A stretch of 55,073 nt of DNA from an uncultured Eubacterium sp. (GTDB lineage: Bacteria; Bacillota; Clostridia; Peptostreptococcales; Anaerovoracaceae), in contig CAJJPZ010000001.1 in the NCBI GenBank assembly GCA_905193765.1, positions 1-55,073 on the forward strand. The letters are read 5' to 3'. This document shows, piece by piece, positions 45,473 to 53,618 of this stretch. How positions within the stretch are numbered: position 1 is the stretch's first letter; each line of letters starts with the position of its first letter. Both the position numbers and the translations under genes were made by a program. The notes beneath the pieces are model-generated. The model ran no database searches. It was not told the origin of the DNA and was given only the letters and a program-made list of their open reading frames with translations.

Positions 45473-45544
45473 ACCAGTAGCATACCGGCCGGGGTGCAGG
45501 CTCCTGCCGGTCTTTGGCCTGATCTGTCCCGGACATCAATAAAT

Positions 45545-45640
45545 GGGGCCAGTGCGGGAGGCAACAGGAGTCAGCCGTAAACCGGCGCACCTGAACGAAT
45601 CTCCCTTAAGCGGGCCGAAGAGCAGGAAAGAGCAAGGCCG
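45545..45640 (+). promoter_or_regulatory. Candidate molybdenum/tungsten-cofactor riboswitch
   Basis: The closing stem is GGCC/GGCC (45547-45550, 45636-45639). An arm is closed by GTGC/GCAC (45552-45555, 45587-45590) with inner GCCG-TAAAC-CGGC and GGAGGCAACAGGAGTC. A second arm reads CTCCCTTAAGCGGGCCGAAG. From memory these pieces resemble the conserved blocks of the Moco/Tuco RNA class; I could not run a covariance search. It lies between a promoter and the DUF1847 gene. Confidence 0.5.
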
Positions 45641-45665
45641 TGGAACACTTTCACGGTGATTTGGT

Positions 45666-45682
45666 GCCGCCGGCGTGGCGGC
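45666..45682 (+). promoter_or_regulatory. Hairpin before the DUF1847 ribosome site
   Basis: GCCGCC-GGCGT-GGCGGC ends a few nt before TGGAG. Together with a CCGTG/CACGG hairpin (about 45638-45656) it may form the expression platform that hides or frees the ribosome site. Confidence 0.45.
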
Positions 45683-45697
45683 GGAATGGAGATTTTT

Positions 45698-46399
45698 ATG
45701 AAAAAAGAAGATATGATATACAGCTGCGTGGACTGTGCAGTGACCAACTGCAACCATGAGAAGACGATGTACCCGGAGTTCTGTCCGACCGCCAGGCTCC
45801 TTAAGCAGATGGAGTCCGCCGGTGAGACCGCCCGCGATGGTTCCGGCAGCGACGAGGGCGCAGAGTTCGAAACAGATATAGATGAAGTGCTCGCACTTTA
45901 CATAGAGGACGAGGAAAACTCCAGAGTGATGAAAGCCGCCGCCGAGGTGGAGTATGAGAACTACTGCCGGATGACGCGCATTGAGGAGATCGCCGAGTTC
46001 GCCGGGAAGATCGGCGCCCGCAGGCTGGGCGTTGCCACATGTGTCGGTCTGATCTCCGAGTCCCGGGCCGCGGCGAAGTTTTTCCGTCACAAGGGGTTCG
46101 AGGTCTACGGCATTGCATGCAAAGTCGGGGCGCAGGCCAAAACCAAGGTCGGCATCGATCCCTGCTGTCAGGCGGTAGGCAAAAACATATGCAATCCGAT
46201 AATGCAGGCGAAGCTGCTGAACGAAAAAAAGACCGACCTGAATATCGTGGTCGGCCTATGCGTGGGGCATGACAGCATTTTTTATAAATATTCCGATGCG
46301 CTGTGCACCACTCTCATCACCAAGGATCGTGTGCTGGGGCACAACCCGGCGGCGGCTATCTACCAGATGAACGCCTACTACAGTAAACTGATGAAGTAG
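45698..46399 (+). CDS. DUF1847 family Cys-rich protein
   Basis: This 233-residue protein opens with SCVDCAVTNC (Cys cluster near residues 9-16) and continues with the DUF1847 core: GVATCVGLISE, GIACKVGAQ, IDPCCQAVGKNICNPI and NIVVGLCVGHDSIF. Many conserved Cys suggest metal or cluster binding, but the family function is not known. A low-complexity acidic linker lies at about 50-70. GGAG is 6 nt before the ATG at 45698. It is preceded by a structured leader that may sense a cofactor, which would link it to molybdenum or tungsten. Confidence 0.82.
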   Translation: MKKEDMIYSCVDCAVTNCNHEKTMYPEFCPTARLLKQMESAGETARDGSGSDEGAEFETDIDEVLALYIEDEENSRVMKAAAEVEYENYCRMTRIEEIAEFAGKIGARRLGVATCVGLISESRAAAKFFRHKGFEVYGIACKVGAQAKTKVGIDPCCQAVGKNICNPIMQAKLLNEKKTDLNIVVGLCVGHDSIFYKYSDALCTTLITKDRVLGHNPAAAIYQMNAYYSKLMK

Positions 46400-46442
46400 G
46401 CCGGGCGGGCGCCGGGTATGAAGATATCACCGGGGCTGCTCC

Positions 46443-47372
46443 CTACAGTTCGATGATTATGGCGAACAGCGGTATGGTGATCAGCGACAGCAGTGTGGAC
46501 AGCAGCACGGCTTTCGTTGCAAAATCAGTCTCGCCCCGGTACTGGCGGCTGAAAAGCACTGTGGCCGATGCCACAGGCATGGCAAAACTCATCACCGCTA
46601 CCTTTTCCATAAGGGACATATCGCCTGCCAGCAGCTTGACAAGTATCAGCGTCATCAGCGGAACGATCATAAGCTTGACGAAACTGATCACATATACCTG
46701 CCATTCGCCCAGAAGGCTGCGGAACCTCATACCGCCCAGCTGGTACCCTATGATGAACATGGCCAGAGGCGTGGTGGCGTTACCGATCATTTCTATCGAG
46801 CTGCCCAGCAGCCCCGGCAGCCTGATGTCGGCAAGGAACAGCACCAGACCGATGACCACGCCGATCAGCCCCGGGCTCAGGAATTCCCTTGGATCCAGTT
46901 TGAAACGTCTGCCGGCTGACAGCTGTATGAGCATTATCCCAACGGTGAACATAAGCACGTCGTTCACCAGCTCCAGTATCGCCGTGAAAAACAGCGCCTC
47001 GGATCCGTACAACGCCTTTATGACCGGGATCCCGATGAACCCGGTGTTTCCGAAAATCAGAGTGAACATGGTGAGACAGCTTTTTCGCGGAGAGAGTTTC
47101 ATGACTTTCGTCAGCGGGACGCCTATGATTGCGACCGCTGCAAAGATCACAAGAGCCACCACCATCATATAACCGCTCTGTTTCAGTATTTCCATGCTGA
47201 AATCTATCTGCATGGCGTCTATCACAAGACATGGCCAAGTCAGATTCATCGCCAGCGACGTCACCGCGTCGCTCTGGTGCTCGTCAATAATATTCTTTTT
47301 CCTGAAAACGAACCCCGGGACTATCATTATAAAGATCATCGCCAGGGCGCTGAGTATCTCGCTTATCAGCAT
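46443..47372 (-). CDS. AEC-family transporter
   Basis: A 309-residue permease with ten predicted helices in two halves, matching the auxin efflux carrier family (MTFT-type bacterial members that move malate, malonate or other anions). Typical segments are FGNTGFIGIPV (about 107-117) and AMPVASATVLFS near 264. AGGAGG precedes the ATG. It ends 44 bp from the convergent DUF1847 gene. Substrate not predictable. Confidence 0.87.
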   Translation of the reverse strand: MLISEILSALAMIFIMIVPGFVFRKKNIIDEHQSDAVTSLAMNLTWPCLVIDAMQIDFSMEILKQSGYMMVVALVIFAAVAIIGVPLTKVMKLSPRKSCLTMFTLIFGNTGFIGIPVIKALYGSEALFFTAILELVNDVLMFTVGIMLIQLSAGRRFKLDPREFLSPGLIGVVIGLVLFLADIRLPGLLGSSIEMIGNATTPLAMFIIGYQLGGMRFRSLLGEWQVYVISFVKLMIVPLMTLILVKLLAGDMSLMEKVAVMSFAMPVASATVLFSRQYRGETDFATKAVLLSTLLSLITIPLFAIIIEL

Positions 47373-47643
47373 CCTTTACCTCCTGCAGTCGCCACCGTCA
47401 TGCCGGGTCTGTGTCCGATCCGCACGGTGAATATTATATTTCTCTCTTTCCAGTCCTTTCATGAACAGTCCTGCCGGTGATCCGGTCATGTGCCTGTCCA
47501 GCCTTCGCCTGACACTGCATGATCCTGTCGTTTCATATGTATTCACAGCAGAAAAAAAACTATAAATCCTTCTGTTTATCATTCAAAAACAGAAAAATCT
47601 ATAGCCTCTGGGCATATGTGTCTGTACGTGTTATTCGAATGTT

Positions 47644-47706
47644 GTTAAAATATCACATTTTGCCACGCTTGTCAATGTTAAATATCATATTATGTTATGA
47701 ATATCA
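47644..47706 (-). promoter_or_regulatory. Promoter of the AEC gene with three direct repeats
   Basis: On the minus strand TTGACA (47670-47675) and TATTTT (47647-47652) are 17 bp apart. Three copies of TGATATTTAAC-like sequence (47644-47655, 47677-47687, 47694-47706) overlap and precede it and may bind a regulator. The remaining 47373-47787 holds no gene. Confidence 0.6.
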
Positions 47707-47787
47707 TTTTTTGTCGCACTGTTGGAACCCTTCGTCCTGATTCCAGGATCCGCCGCTGCATTTTGCACGGATCTGTACGGCCGGCTT

Positions 47788-48981
47788 TCAGAACCACGCT
47801 TTCATGGTCCGCAGTACGTGACGCAGCTCCTCTTCGGTGATGATATAGGGCACCATGGCGTACATGAAGTTCAGGAACGGGCGGCTGAACACGCCGCGTT
47901 CATATGCAAAATCATCAAAGCCTTTCAGGCAGTTTGCGTCATGTACTTCGATGCAGACGCATGCACCCATTATGCGGATCTCTTTGATTTCAGGAGAGGT
48001 AAAGTCTTTCATCTCGTCTTCGGTGATAGCTGTGATCCTGCTGACCTTTGCCATATAATCCTCTTCCTCAAAGAGCTGTATCGACTTGAGAGCCGCACTG
48101 CAGGCCAGCGGGTTCCCCATGAATGTTGGACCATGCATCAACGCTTTTCCCGGATCGTCGCTGTAAAAAGCGTCAAAGACTTTGTGGTTTGCCACCGTCA
48201 CTGCATGGCCGATGTGACCGCCCGTCAGAGCTTTTCCCAGAACCAGTATGTCCGGCTGCACAAGATCTGCCACGAACCGGTTCCCAGTGCGGCCAAATCC
48301 CGTCGCCACTTCATCGAAGATCAGCAGCACGCCATATTCGTCACAAAGCTCCCTGGCACGCTGCAGGAACGATACGTCATACATCAGCATCCCGGCCGCA
48401 CCCTGCAGGAGCGGCTCTACGATCATGCAGTTGAGCTCTCTGTGGTGCTTTACAAAAGCCTCTTCCAGCGCCGGTATCTCCGTCGGTACACTGACAGTGT
48501 ATTTTTTTTCACCGTACGGTTTCAGTATGAAATGGTAATCCTCGTCGTCGCCGACTTCCATGGTCTTGAATGTATCTCCGTGATAAGCGTTCTGCAGCGA
48601 CAGAACTTTTGTCCGCTTCATATCCCCCTGATTCACGTAATACTGCAGCGCCATCTTCAGCGCCACTTCAACGGCCACGCTGCCGGAGTCGGAAAAGAAA
48701 CAGTATTCCAGATCTCCCGGAAGCCAGTCCGCCAGCTTTGCAGAAAGCTGCAGCACCGGGTCGTGGCTCAGCCCTGCCATCATCACATGGGAGAATCTGT
48801 CCGCCTGATCTTTGATGGCTTTCGTGATGGCGGGATGCCTGTAACCGTGGAGGGTGCTCCACCATGACGAAGTCGCGTCGATCAGTCTGCCGTCTTCCGT
48901 GTAGAGGTATACTCCCTCTGCATCCACGACCCTGCGGGGCTGTTTCATCGTTTTCATTTGTGCGTAAGGATACCAGATCAT
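47788..48981 (-). CDS. bioA: Adenosylmethionine-8-amino-7-oxononanoate aminotransferase
   Basis: This 397-residue PLP enzyme makes 7,8-diaminopelargonate in biotin synthesis, with S-adenosylmethionine as amino donor. It has SSWWSTLHGYRHP (about 39-51), FSDSGSVAVEVALKMA (about 96), IFDEVATGFGRTG (about 220), LGKALTGGHIG (PLP Lys near 250) and HGPTFMGNPLACSA (about 286). AGGGAGGG precedes the ATG at 48981. It is the last gene of the biotin operon and is cut off from bioD by an IS110-family element, so it may depend on read-through. Confidence 0.95.
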   Translation of the reverse strand: MIWYPYAQMKTMKQPRRVVDAEGVYLYTEDGRLIDATSSWWSTLHGYRHPAITKAIKDQADRFSHVMMAGLSHDPVLQLSAKLADWLPGDLEYCFFSDSGSVAVEVALKMALQYYVNQGDMKRTKVLSLQNAYHGDTFKTMEVGDDEDYHFILKPYGEKKYTVSVPTEIPALEEAFVKHHRELNCMIVEPLLQGAAGMLMYDVSFLQRARELCDEYGVLLIFDEVATGFGRTGNRFVADLVQPDILVLGKALTGGHIGHAVTVANHKVFDAFYSDDPGKALMHGPTFMGNPLACSAALKSIQLFEEEDYMAKVSRITAITEDEMKDFTSPEIKEIRIMGACVCIEVHDANCLKGFDDFAYERGVFSRPFLNFMYAMVPYIITEEELRHVLRTMKAWF

Positions 48982-49044
48982 TGTTATTCCCTCCCTATAT
49001 AATCAAGTGTTTTTCCTTAAAAAATCAATGTTTTCCAAGATTGT

Positions 49045-49509
49045 TTACCTCGTGAATGAGCCTAATTTATGGGTTTCTCCTTGTATCTGGTACGAGAATA
49101 GAGGTTTTGGGGTATACAAAGCAGAACGTCTTTCAAATTCAATCTGCTTGGCCATCGTATGCCCCTTCCACTCTATGGCAGCGAACCTCCCGTTTCTACC
49201 AGGATCACCGTCCTTTTTCGGATGGGTCCTAACTTCCTTCGTCCCGCCTGCCCATAAACAGGGTGCCAGCTCAGCTTTCTTACAGGGTCATAGCCCTATG
49301 GAACTTATTCCTGCCGGCTACCGGCTCATTCTTTGTTTACAAGTTTTTGCTGACCTCAGTTTCCATGCAACGGCACCTTTCGGCAGACGTTTCCCGTGCA
49401 TTTTTCCTGTTGTCATCTCTTATTCGCGATTGAAACCGATTCTCTGCTTTTGCAGTTGTCCGGTTCTAATCGCGACTAGTATTAACGGTTAATTCTGTGC
49501 TCCTTTCCC
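49045..49509 (-). ncRNA. Candidate bridge/seeker RNA region of the IS110-type element
   Basis: IS110/IS1111 elements make a guide RNA from one non-coding end; in the IS1111 group it lies downstream of the transposase, as here. The region folds into several stems: CTTTGTAT/ATACAAGG (about 49080-49122) around a large loop, GCCGGTAGCCGGC-like near 49315, and CCCTGTTTATGGGCAGG-like near 49257. Role inferred from position. Confidence 0.4.
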
Positions 49510-50796
49510 TTATGCTGCCTTCAGTTCAGGGTGTTTTATGTCTCCCATCATTTTCGATGGGTTGTATTCACGCCCTGTCGTTAGGAGCATGTAGAACAGT
49601 CGCACCAGTTTACATGCTATAGCAATCAACGATTGCATCTTCTTTAATGGATTCTGTTCCCTCGTTGTATAGTAGTGATGAATCAATTTGAACTCAGAGT
49701 TATGCGCTACTACCGAGACTGCCGCCTCATACAATGTGTATCGAAGGTGCTTCCTTCCTCTGTAGCTTATGTGGCTCTCACCCTTATGCTTGCCGGATTC
49801 GTTCTTCACAATCGCAAAGCCAGCTAACTTTTGTATCTGCCGCGGATCATCGAAACGTCCGATATCTCCAACTTCTGCTATGAGGCCTGTCAAGGTCTTC
49901 ATTCCTATGCCTTTGATTGCAAGTACATTTTCTATGTACGGGATTTCGTTCATGGCCGCTTCAATCAGTTCCATCAGTTCTGTTTCGCGTTCTACATACA
50001 TCTCATAGTCTGAAAGCAGCAGTCTGATTTCTATTCTCGCCGCTTCCTTAGCTTCGTGACTTCCAACACTGTGTTTCGCCGCCTCTACCAGAGCCTTTGC
50101 CCTCTTTATTCCGACACCTCTCACTTTTGCATCTCGCCATATTTTATTCACGCCTTCAATGCTCAGTGCCGCAATGTCTTCCGGAAGAGGTGCTTGCTTC
50201 AAGATCATCAGCCCGCTTACAGCCCATATATTTCCATAAACATCTTTGTAATTCGGGAAGTATATGCTGAACCATCTCGCAATTCTATTCTTGAGCCTTG
50301 TGACCTCACTCTGTGTCTGCCGTCTCATCTCGGTAAAACTTCTAATCTCAGCGTATATCCCGTCCGGTATATACGGATGGGTATATCTGCCTTCATTCAC
50401 CAATCCTGCTATTACTTTCGGGTCCTTACGATCGTTCTTCGATGGATTGTTGTCGTCCAGTTCCTTCGACTTCTTTACATGGTGAGGATTCACATGAACC
50501 GGCTTCATGCCGTTGTCCTGAAGAAATCTGCCGAGGTTGAACCAGTAATGTCCTGTTGGCTCCATCCCGGGGATTATTTCCGTCTTGCCATGTTTCCTCT
50601 TCAACTCGTTCGCCCAGGTCAGAAACGTCTCAAACCCTTCTTCATCGTTGTTGAATGCGAGTGGCTTCGGGGAGTATTCGTAATTTCTCCAGTCAAATGC
50701 TCTTGCATAGTGCGTCTCACTGCCGACATCAATCCCGATTATTAAAGTTTTTTCAGTAATAGCTGCAATTTTTGCGTTTTGTGTGTTAAACTTCAT
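49510..50796 (-). CDS. IS110-family transposase
   Basis: A 428-residue DEDD-type recombinase. The N-terminal RuvC-like domain has IIGIDVGSETH (Asp near 23), GMEPTGHYW and KNDRKDPKVIAGL (catalytic acids). The C-terminal Transposase_20 part has IKGIGMKTLTGLIAEVGDIG, KLAGFAIVKNESGKHKGE and YRGRKHLRYTLYEAA, which carries the family's serine region. AGAGG is 8 nt before the ATG. The frame is intact, so the element could be active. That ribosome site lies in a hairpin (50800-50869). Confidence 0.93.
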   Translation of the reverse strand: MKFNTQNAKIAAITEKTLIIGIDVGSETHYARAFDWRNYEYSPKPLAFNNDEEGFETFLTWANELKRKHGKTEIIPGMEPTGHYWFNLGRFLQDNGMKPVHVNPHHVKKSKELDDNNPSKNDRKDPKVIAGLVNEGRYTHPYIPDGIYAEIRSFTEMRRQTQSEVTRLKNRIARWFSIYFPNYKDVYGNIWAVSGLMILKQAPLPEDIAALSIEGVNKIWRDAKVRGVGIKRAKALVEAAKHSVGSHEAKEAARIEIRLLLSDYEMYVERETELMELIEAAMNEIPYIENVLAIKGIGMKTLTGLIAEVGDIGRFDDPRQIQKLAGFAIVKNESGKHKGESHISYRGRKHLRYTLYEAAVSVVAHNSEFKLIHHYYTTREQNPLKKMQSLIAIACKLVRLFYMLLTTGREYNPSKMMGDIKHPELKAA

Positions 50797-50799
50797 CTT

Positions 50800-50869
50800 A
50801 GATACCTCTCTGTTCGATTCGAATTTGCTAACTACCGGGTCAGCAATCTTATCTTACACCGAGGTATCT
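50800..50869 (-). promoter_or_regulatory. Hairpin hiding the transposase ribosome site
   Basis: AGATACCTC (50800-50808) and GAGGTATCT (50861-50869) are a perfect 9-bp inverted repeat. In RNA of the minus strand the second arm contains GAGG of the ribosome site. RNA that starts outside the element would fold it and block translation. Confidence 0.6.
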
Positions 50870-50999
50870 TTTCTTTACACCTTCTTTCTGGGAACTTCCG
50901 TTATTTACATGTTACAGGAAGCTTTCTTTATGTATATAGCGTGCCGGTCTGGAACTCACCGCTCCGTTCTGCCTTGCGGATCACCTGCGGCTCCCTTTT

Positions 51000-51686
51000 C
51001 TATTCGCTGTAAAGTGCTGCCAGATCATCTGCGTCCATGTCCAGCCCGGTGTCTCCCGGTCTGACGCAGGCCAGCGTCGGCAGGCCGGTATAGTATTCAC
51101 ACATGCGGATGTTGTCTTCCTCCATCACATCTCCCGGATGGAAGTTGTTGAAGATGACGCCTTTGAGCTCCAGGTCTTTTGCTTTCATATATCCAGCAGT
51201 CAGAACTACGCCGTTGATGGTCCCCAGTCCTGCATCTGCAACGAGGATGCTGGAAAGCTCGAGATCCCGGATGACGTCTTCAAGCTGCAGCCTGCTGCTG
51301 TCAAAATCTATCGGGCACACGATGCCGCCGGAACCTTCCATCGTCACATAGTCATATGCTGCACAGACCTTCGCAAATCCTGACCTGACCACGTCCATCT
51401 GCACCGGATCGCCTTCGAGGCGTGAAGCCAGATGAGGCGAAACAGCAGCTTCGTACACATACGGACACATCGTTTCCAGCGGCTGACTGATGCCGGAAAC
51501 TTCCTTTACATGAAGTGCATCCCCGGGGATCAGATGTCCGTCAGCATCACGCTGGTTGCCGCTCATCGCCGCCTTGTAGTAAGCTGCACTGTGACCGCTT
51601 TGCCTGAGTTTTTTCAGTATCAGTCCGGTCACGTAGGTCTTGCCGATATCCGTGCCGGTGCCGGTTATAAAAAGTTTCTTTGCCAT
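51000..51686 (-). CDS. bioD: Dethiobiotin synthetase
   Basis: This 228-residue ATP-dependent enzyme closes the ureido ring of dethiobiotin. The P-loop is FITGTGTDIGKTYVTG (about 5-20). VTMEGSGGIVCPID (about 111) and ILVADAGLGTINGVVLT (about 138) follow. GGGAGG, lying within the last codons of bioB, sets the ATG at 51686, two bases after the bioB stop, so translation is coupled. Downstream, instead of bioA, come a family B repeat fragment and the IS110-type element. Confidence 0.93.
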   Translation of the reverse strand: MAKKLFITGTGTDIGKTYVTGLILKKLRQSGHSAAYYKAAMSGNQRDADGHLIPGDALHVKEVSGISQPLETMCPYVYEAAVSPHLASRLEGDPVQMDVVRSGFAKVCAAYDYVTMEGSGGIVCPIDFDSSRLQLEDVIRDLELSSILVADAGLGTINGVVLTAGYMKAKDLELKGVIFNNFHPGDVMEEDNIRMCEYYTGLPTLACVRPGDTGLDMDADDLAALYSE

Positions 51687-51688
51687 GA

Positions 51689-52663
51689 TCAGTCCTCCCG
51701 GAGCTGCGGCCTGTAGCCCAGTTCTTTCAGCATATCCATATCCTTCTGGACGGTTATCCCTGCGGTGGTAAGCATGTCGCCGGAAATAGCGGCGTTGGCT
51801 CCGCTCTGGAAACATTCCCTGCCTTTGTCGCTGAGAAGGCCCCGGCCACCGGCCAGCCTGATGGACGCATCCGGGATTATGAAACGGAAGACCGCCACGC
51901 ACTGCCGGGCCTCTTCTTCCGTCAGCGGTCTGTTGTTTTCATATGGAGTCCCCGGTATCGGGTTCAGGAAATTCACCGGGACAGATTTTACCCCCAGCTC
52001 CTTGACGGTGAACACCATGTCCACACGGTCTTCGAGAGTCTCGCCAAGTCCAATGATACCGCCGGAGCATATGGAAAGTCCCGCTGCCACCGCTGCTTTC
52101 AGTGTTTCTATTTTCTGGTCGTATGTATGGGTCGTGCAGATCTCCGGGAAATACCCTCTGGAAGTTTCCAGATTGCAGTGAGCTCTGGTCGCTCCGGCTT
52201 CCCGGACTTTTCTCAGCTGATCCTCGTTCAAAAGGCCGAAGGAAAAACATACTTCGATGTCGGTTTCTGCCTTTATCCTGCGGATGCTCTCGCAGACCTG
52301 ATCCAGCTCCTCATCCGACAGACGCTTGCCGGAGGTCACGATGGAGTACCGCAGCACGCCCTGATGGTCGTTGTATTTTGCTTCACGAAGGATATCTTCC
52401 GTCGGCAGCAGGTCGTAAACTTCGGTACATCCTGTATTGTAGTGGGCGCTCTGCGCACAGAATTTGCAGTTTTCCGAGCACCTGCCGCTTTTGCCGTTGA
52501 TGATGGTGCAAATGTCGAAACCGTTGCCGCAAAATTTTTCCCGTATCTCGTCAGCGGCCTGCGCTACGTCCTCCACCGGCTCTTCGAACAGCTGCAAAGC
52601 TTCCTCCCGGCTGATCTCCCCGCCTGCGATTATCCGTTCTTTCAGTTCGTTTACCAGACTCAT
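51689..52663 (-). CDS. bioB: Biotin synthase
   Basis: A 324-residue radical SAM enzyme inserting sulfur into dethiobiotin. The cluster motif CSENCKFCAQS lies at about 62-72. YSIVTSGKRL, HCNLETSRGYFPEICTTHTY and VPVNFLNPIPGTP follow, with the [2Fe-2S] arginine region DASIRLAGGR near 274. Normal length. AAAGGA precedes the ATG. It lies between bioY (across a 320-bp repeat-filled gap) and bioD. Confidence 0.96.
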   Translation of the reverse strand: MSLVNELKERIIAGGEISREEALQLFEEPVEDVAQAADEIREKFCGNGFDICTIINGKSGRCSENCKFCAQSAHYNTGCTEVYDLLPTEDILREAKYNDHQGVLRYSIVTSGKRLSDEELDQVCESIRRIKAETDIEVCFSFGLLNEDQLRKVREAGATRAHCNLETSRGYFPEICTTHTYDQKIETLKAAVAAGLSICSGGIIGLGETLEDRVDMVFTVKELGVKSVPVNFLNPIPGTPYENNRPLTEEEARQCVAVFRFIIPDASIRLAGGRGLLSDKGRECFQSGANAAISGDMLTTAGITVQKDMDMLKELGYRPQLRED

Positions 52664-52720
52664 ATATTTCCTTTCCTCGTCTTTTTGCGTTGTATTGTGT
52701 TAATGGATCCTGCGAACTTT

Positions 52721-52976
52721 ATCGCTCTCTGCGTTCGCTCCGACTCGCTTCGGTTGGAGACTTGTCCCGGTTTGCGAAGCAAATCGTGGAAAGTCCCATG
52801 CGAGAGCCACAGGACTTTAGTCCGTGGTGGCTTACCGCCCCTGCTGTCGCATTTTCCTTGCAGATCGCTTCGCTCTCTGGGAAAATCCGCATCGCTCTCT
52901 GCGTTCGCTCCGACTCGCTTCGCTCCCTGCTGTCGCATTTTCCTTGCAGATCGCTTCGCTCTCTGGGAAAATCCGC
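52721..52976 (-). repeat. Dispersed repeat family B, copy 4, with internal direct repeats
   Basis: Inverted 54-bp core at 52755-52808, hairpin CCACAGGACT/AGTCCGTGG after it. A 32-bp segment (52721-52752 and 52891-52922) and a 51-bp segment (52840-52890 and 52926-52976) each occur twice. Lies inside the bio operon between bioB and bioY. Confidence 0.8.
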
Positions 52977-52990
52977 TATTTACTGCAGGC

Positions 52991-53569
52991 TCAGCTTTGG
53001 ATCCGCTGGTATGCCGGTCGCAGGCGCTTTGCAAGCAAGGCGCCTATAAAACAGAGGCATATATCCCCCGGCACCGCCAGCAGGAAGCAGTACAGGAACA
53101 GTGGCCAGAATGCGATGGGCGTTCCGATCACGAAGTTGCAGATGATGTAATAGTAGATCATGCCGCAGGCGTATACTATCGCAAGCCCTGTAAAACTTGC
53201 TGCCAGCAGCCTGCCGGTGGTCAGCTTTTCCAGTTTTTCTGCCATCAGACCTGTCACCAGGCTTCCCAGGGCAAATCCGATGATGTAGCCGAAGCTGGGC
53301 TTCATCACATACCAGATGCCGCCGCCTTCTGCAAAGATCGGCAGCCCGGCAAGTCCCAGCACTGCGTAAAGACCCACACTTACTGCCCCTAGCCTGCCGC
53401 CCATGATCAGGCCTGCCAGCATAGTGAACAGAAACTGCAGTGTGAACGGCACCACCGGAACAGGCACCTTGATGAACGCACCCACTGCGATAAGCGCTGT
53501 GAAAAGTGCACACATTATCATATCTTTTGTAGCGATCTTCTTTTGTGATCTAACCGATTCCAAACTCAT
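52991..53569 (-). CDS. bioY: Biotin transporter substrate-binding membrane protein
   Basis: This 192-residue membrane S-component of an ECF-type vitamin importer has six helices, with MCALFTALIAVGAFIKVPVP near residue 18, LAGLIMGGRLGAVSVGLYAVLGLAGLP (in 51-78) and WYVMKPSFGYIIGF (about 86) being typical of BioY. It can work alone or with the shared EcfAAT module, which is not in the window. It is the first gene after the promoter at 53619-53671, so uptake and synthesis of biotin are probably under one control. Confidence 0.93.
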   Translation of the reverse strand: MSLESVRSQKKIATKDMIMCALFTALIAVGAFIKVPVPVVPFTLQFLFTMLAGLIMGGRLGAVSVGLYAVLGLAGLPIFAEGGGIWYVMKPSFGYIIGFALGSLVTGLMAEKLEKLTTGRLLAASFTGLAIVYACGMIYYYIICNFVIGTPIAFWPLFLYCFLLAVPGDICLCFIGALLAKRLRPAYQRIQS

Positions 53570-53618
53570 TTCAAAATCACTGCTCCTTTTCTCTGTGTCG
53601 AATAGTCATTGTGGTTAT

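Larger units (their letters stand above)
49045..50940 (-). mobile_element. IS110-family insertion sequence
   Basis: The transposase gene (49510-50796) is flanked by ~450 bp downstream and ~150 bp upstream non-coding DNA that is not part of bioA or bioD. The ends are not exact: I see no terminal inverted repeats or target duplication, as is usual for this family. It sits between bioD and bioA. Confidence 0.7.

Noticed and set aside
45545..45640. Cobalamin or c-di-GMP riboswitch
   Set aside because: The conserved boxes of those classes are not seen; the Moco/Tuco pattern fits better.
52660..53150. Open frames between bioB and bioY
   Set aside because: They read through family B repeats; the same artificial peptides appear at other repeat copies.
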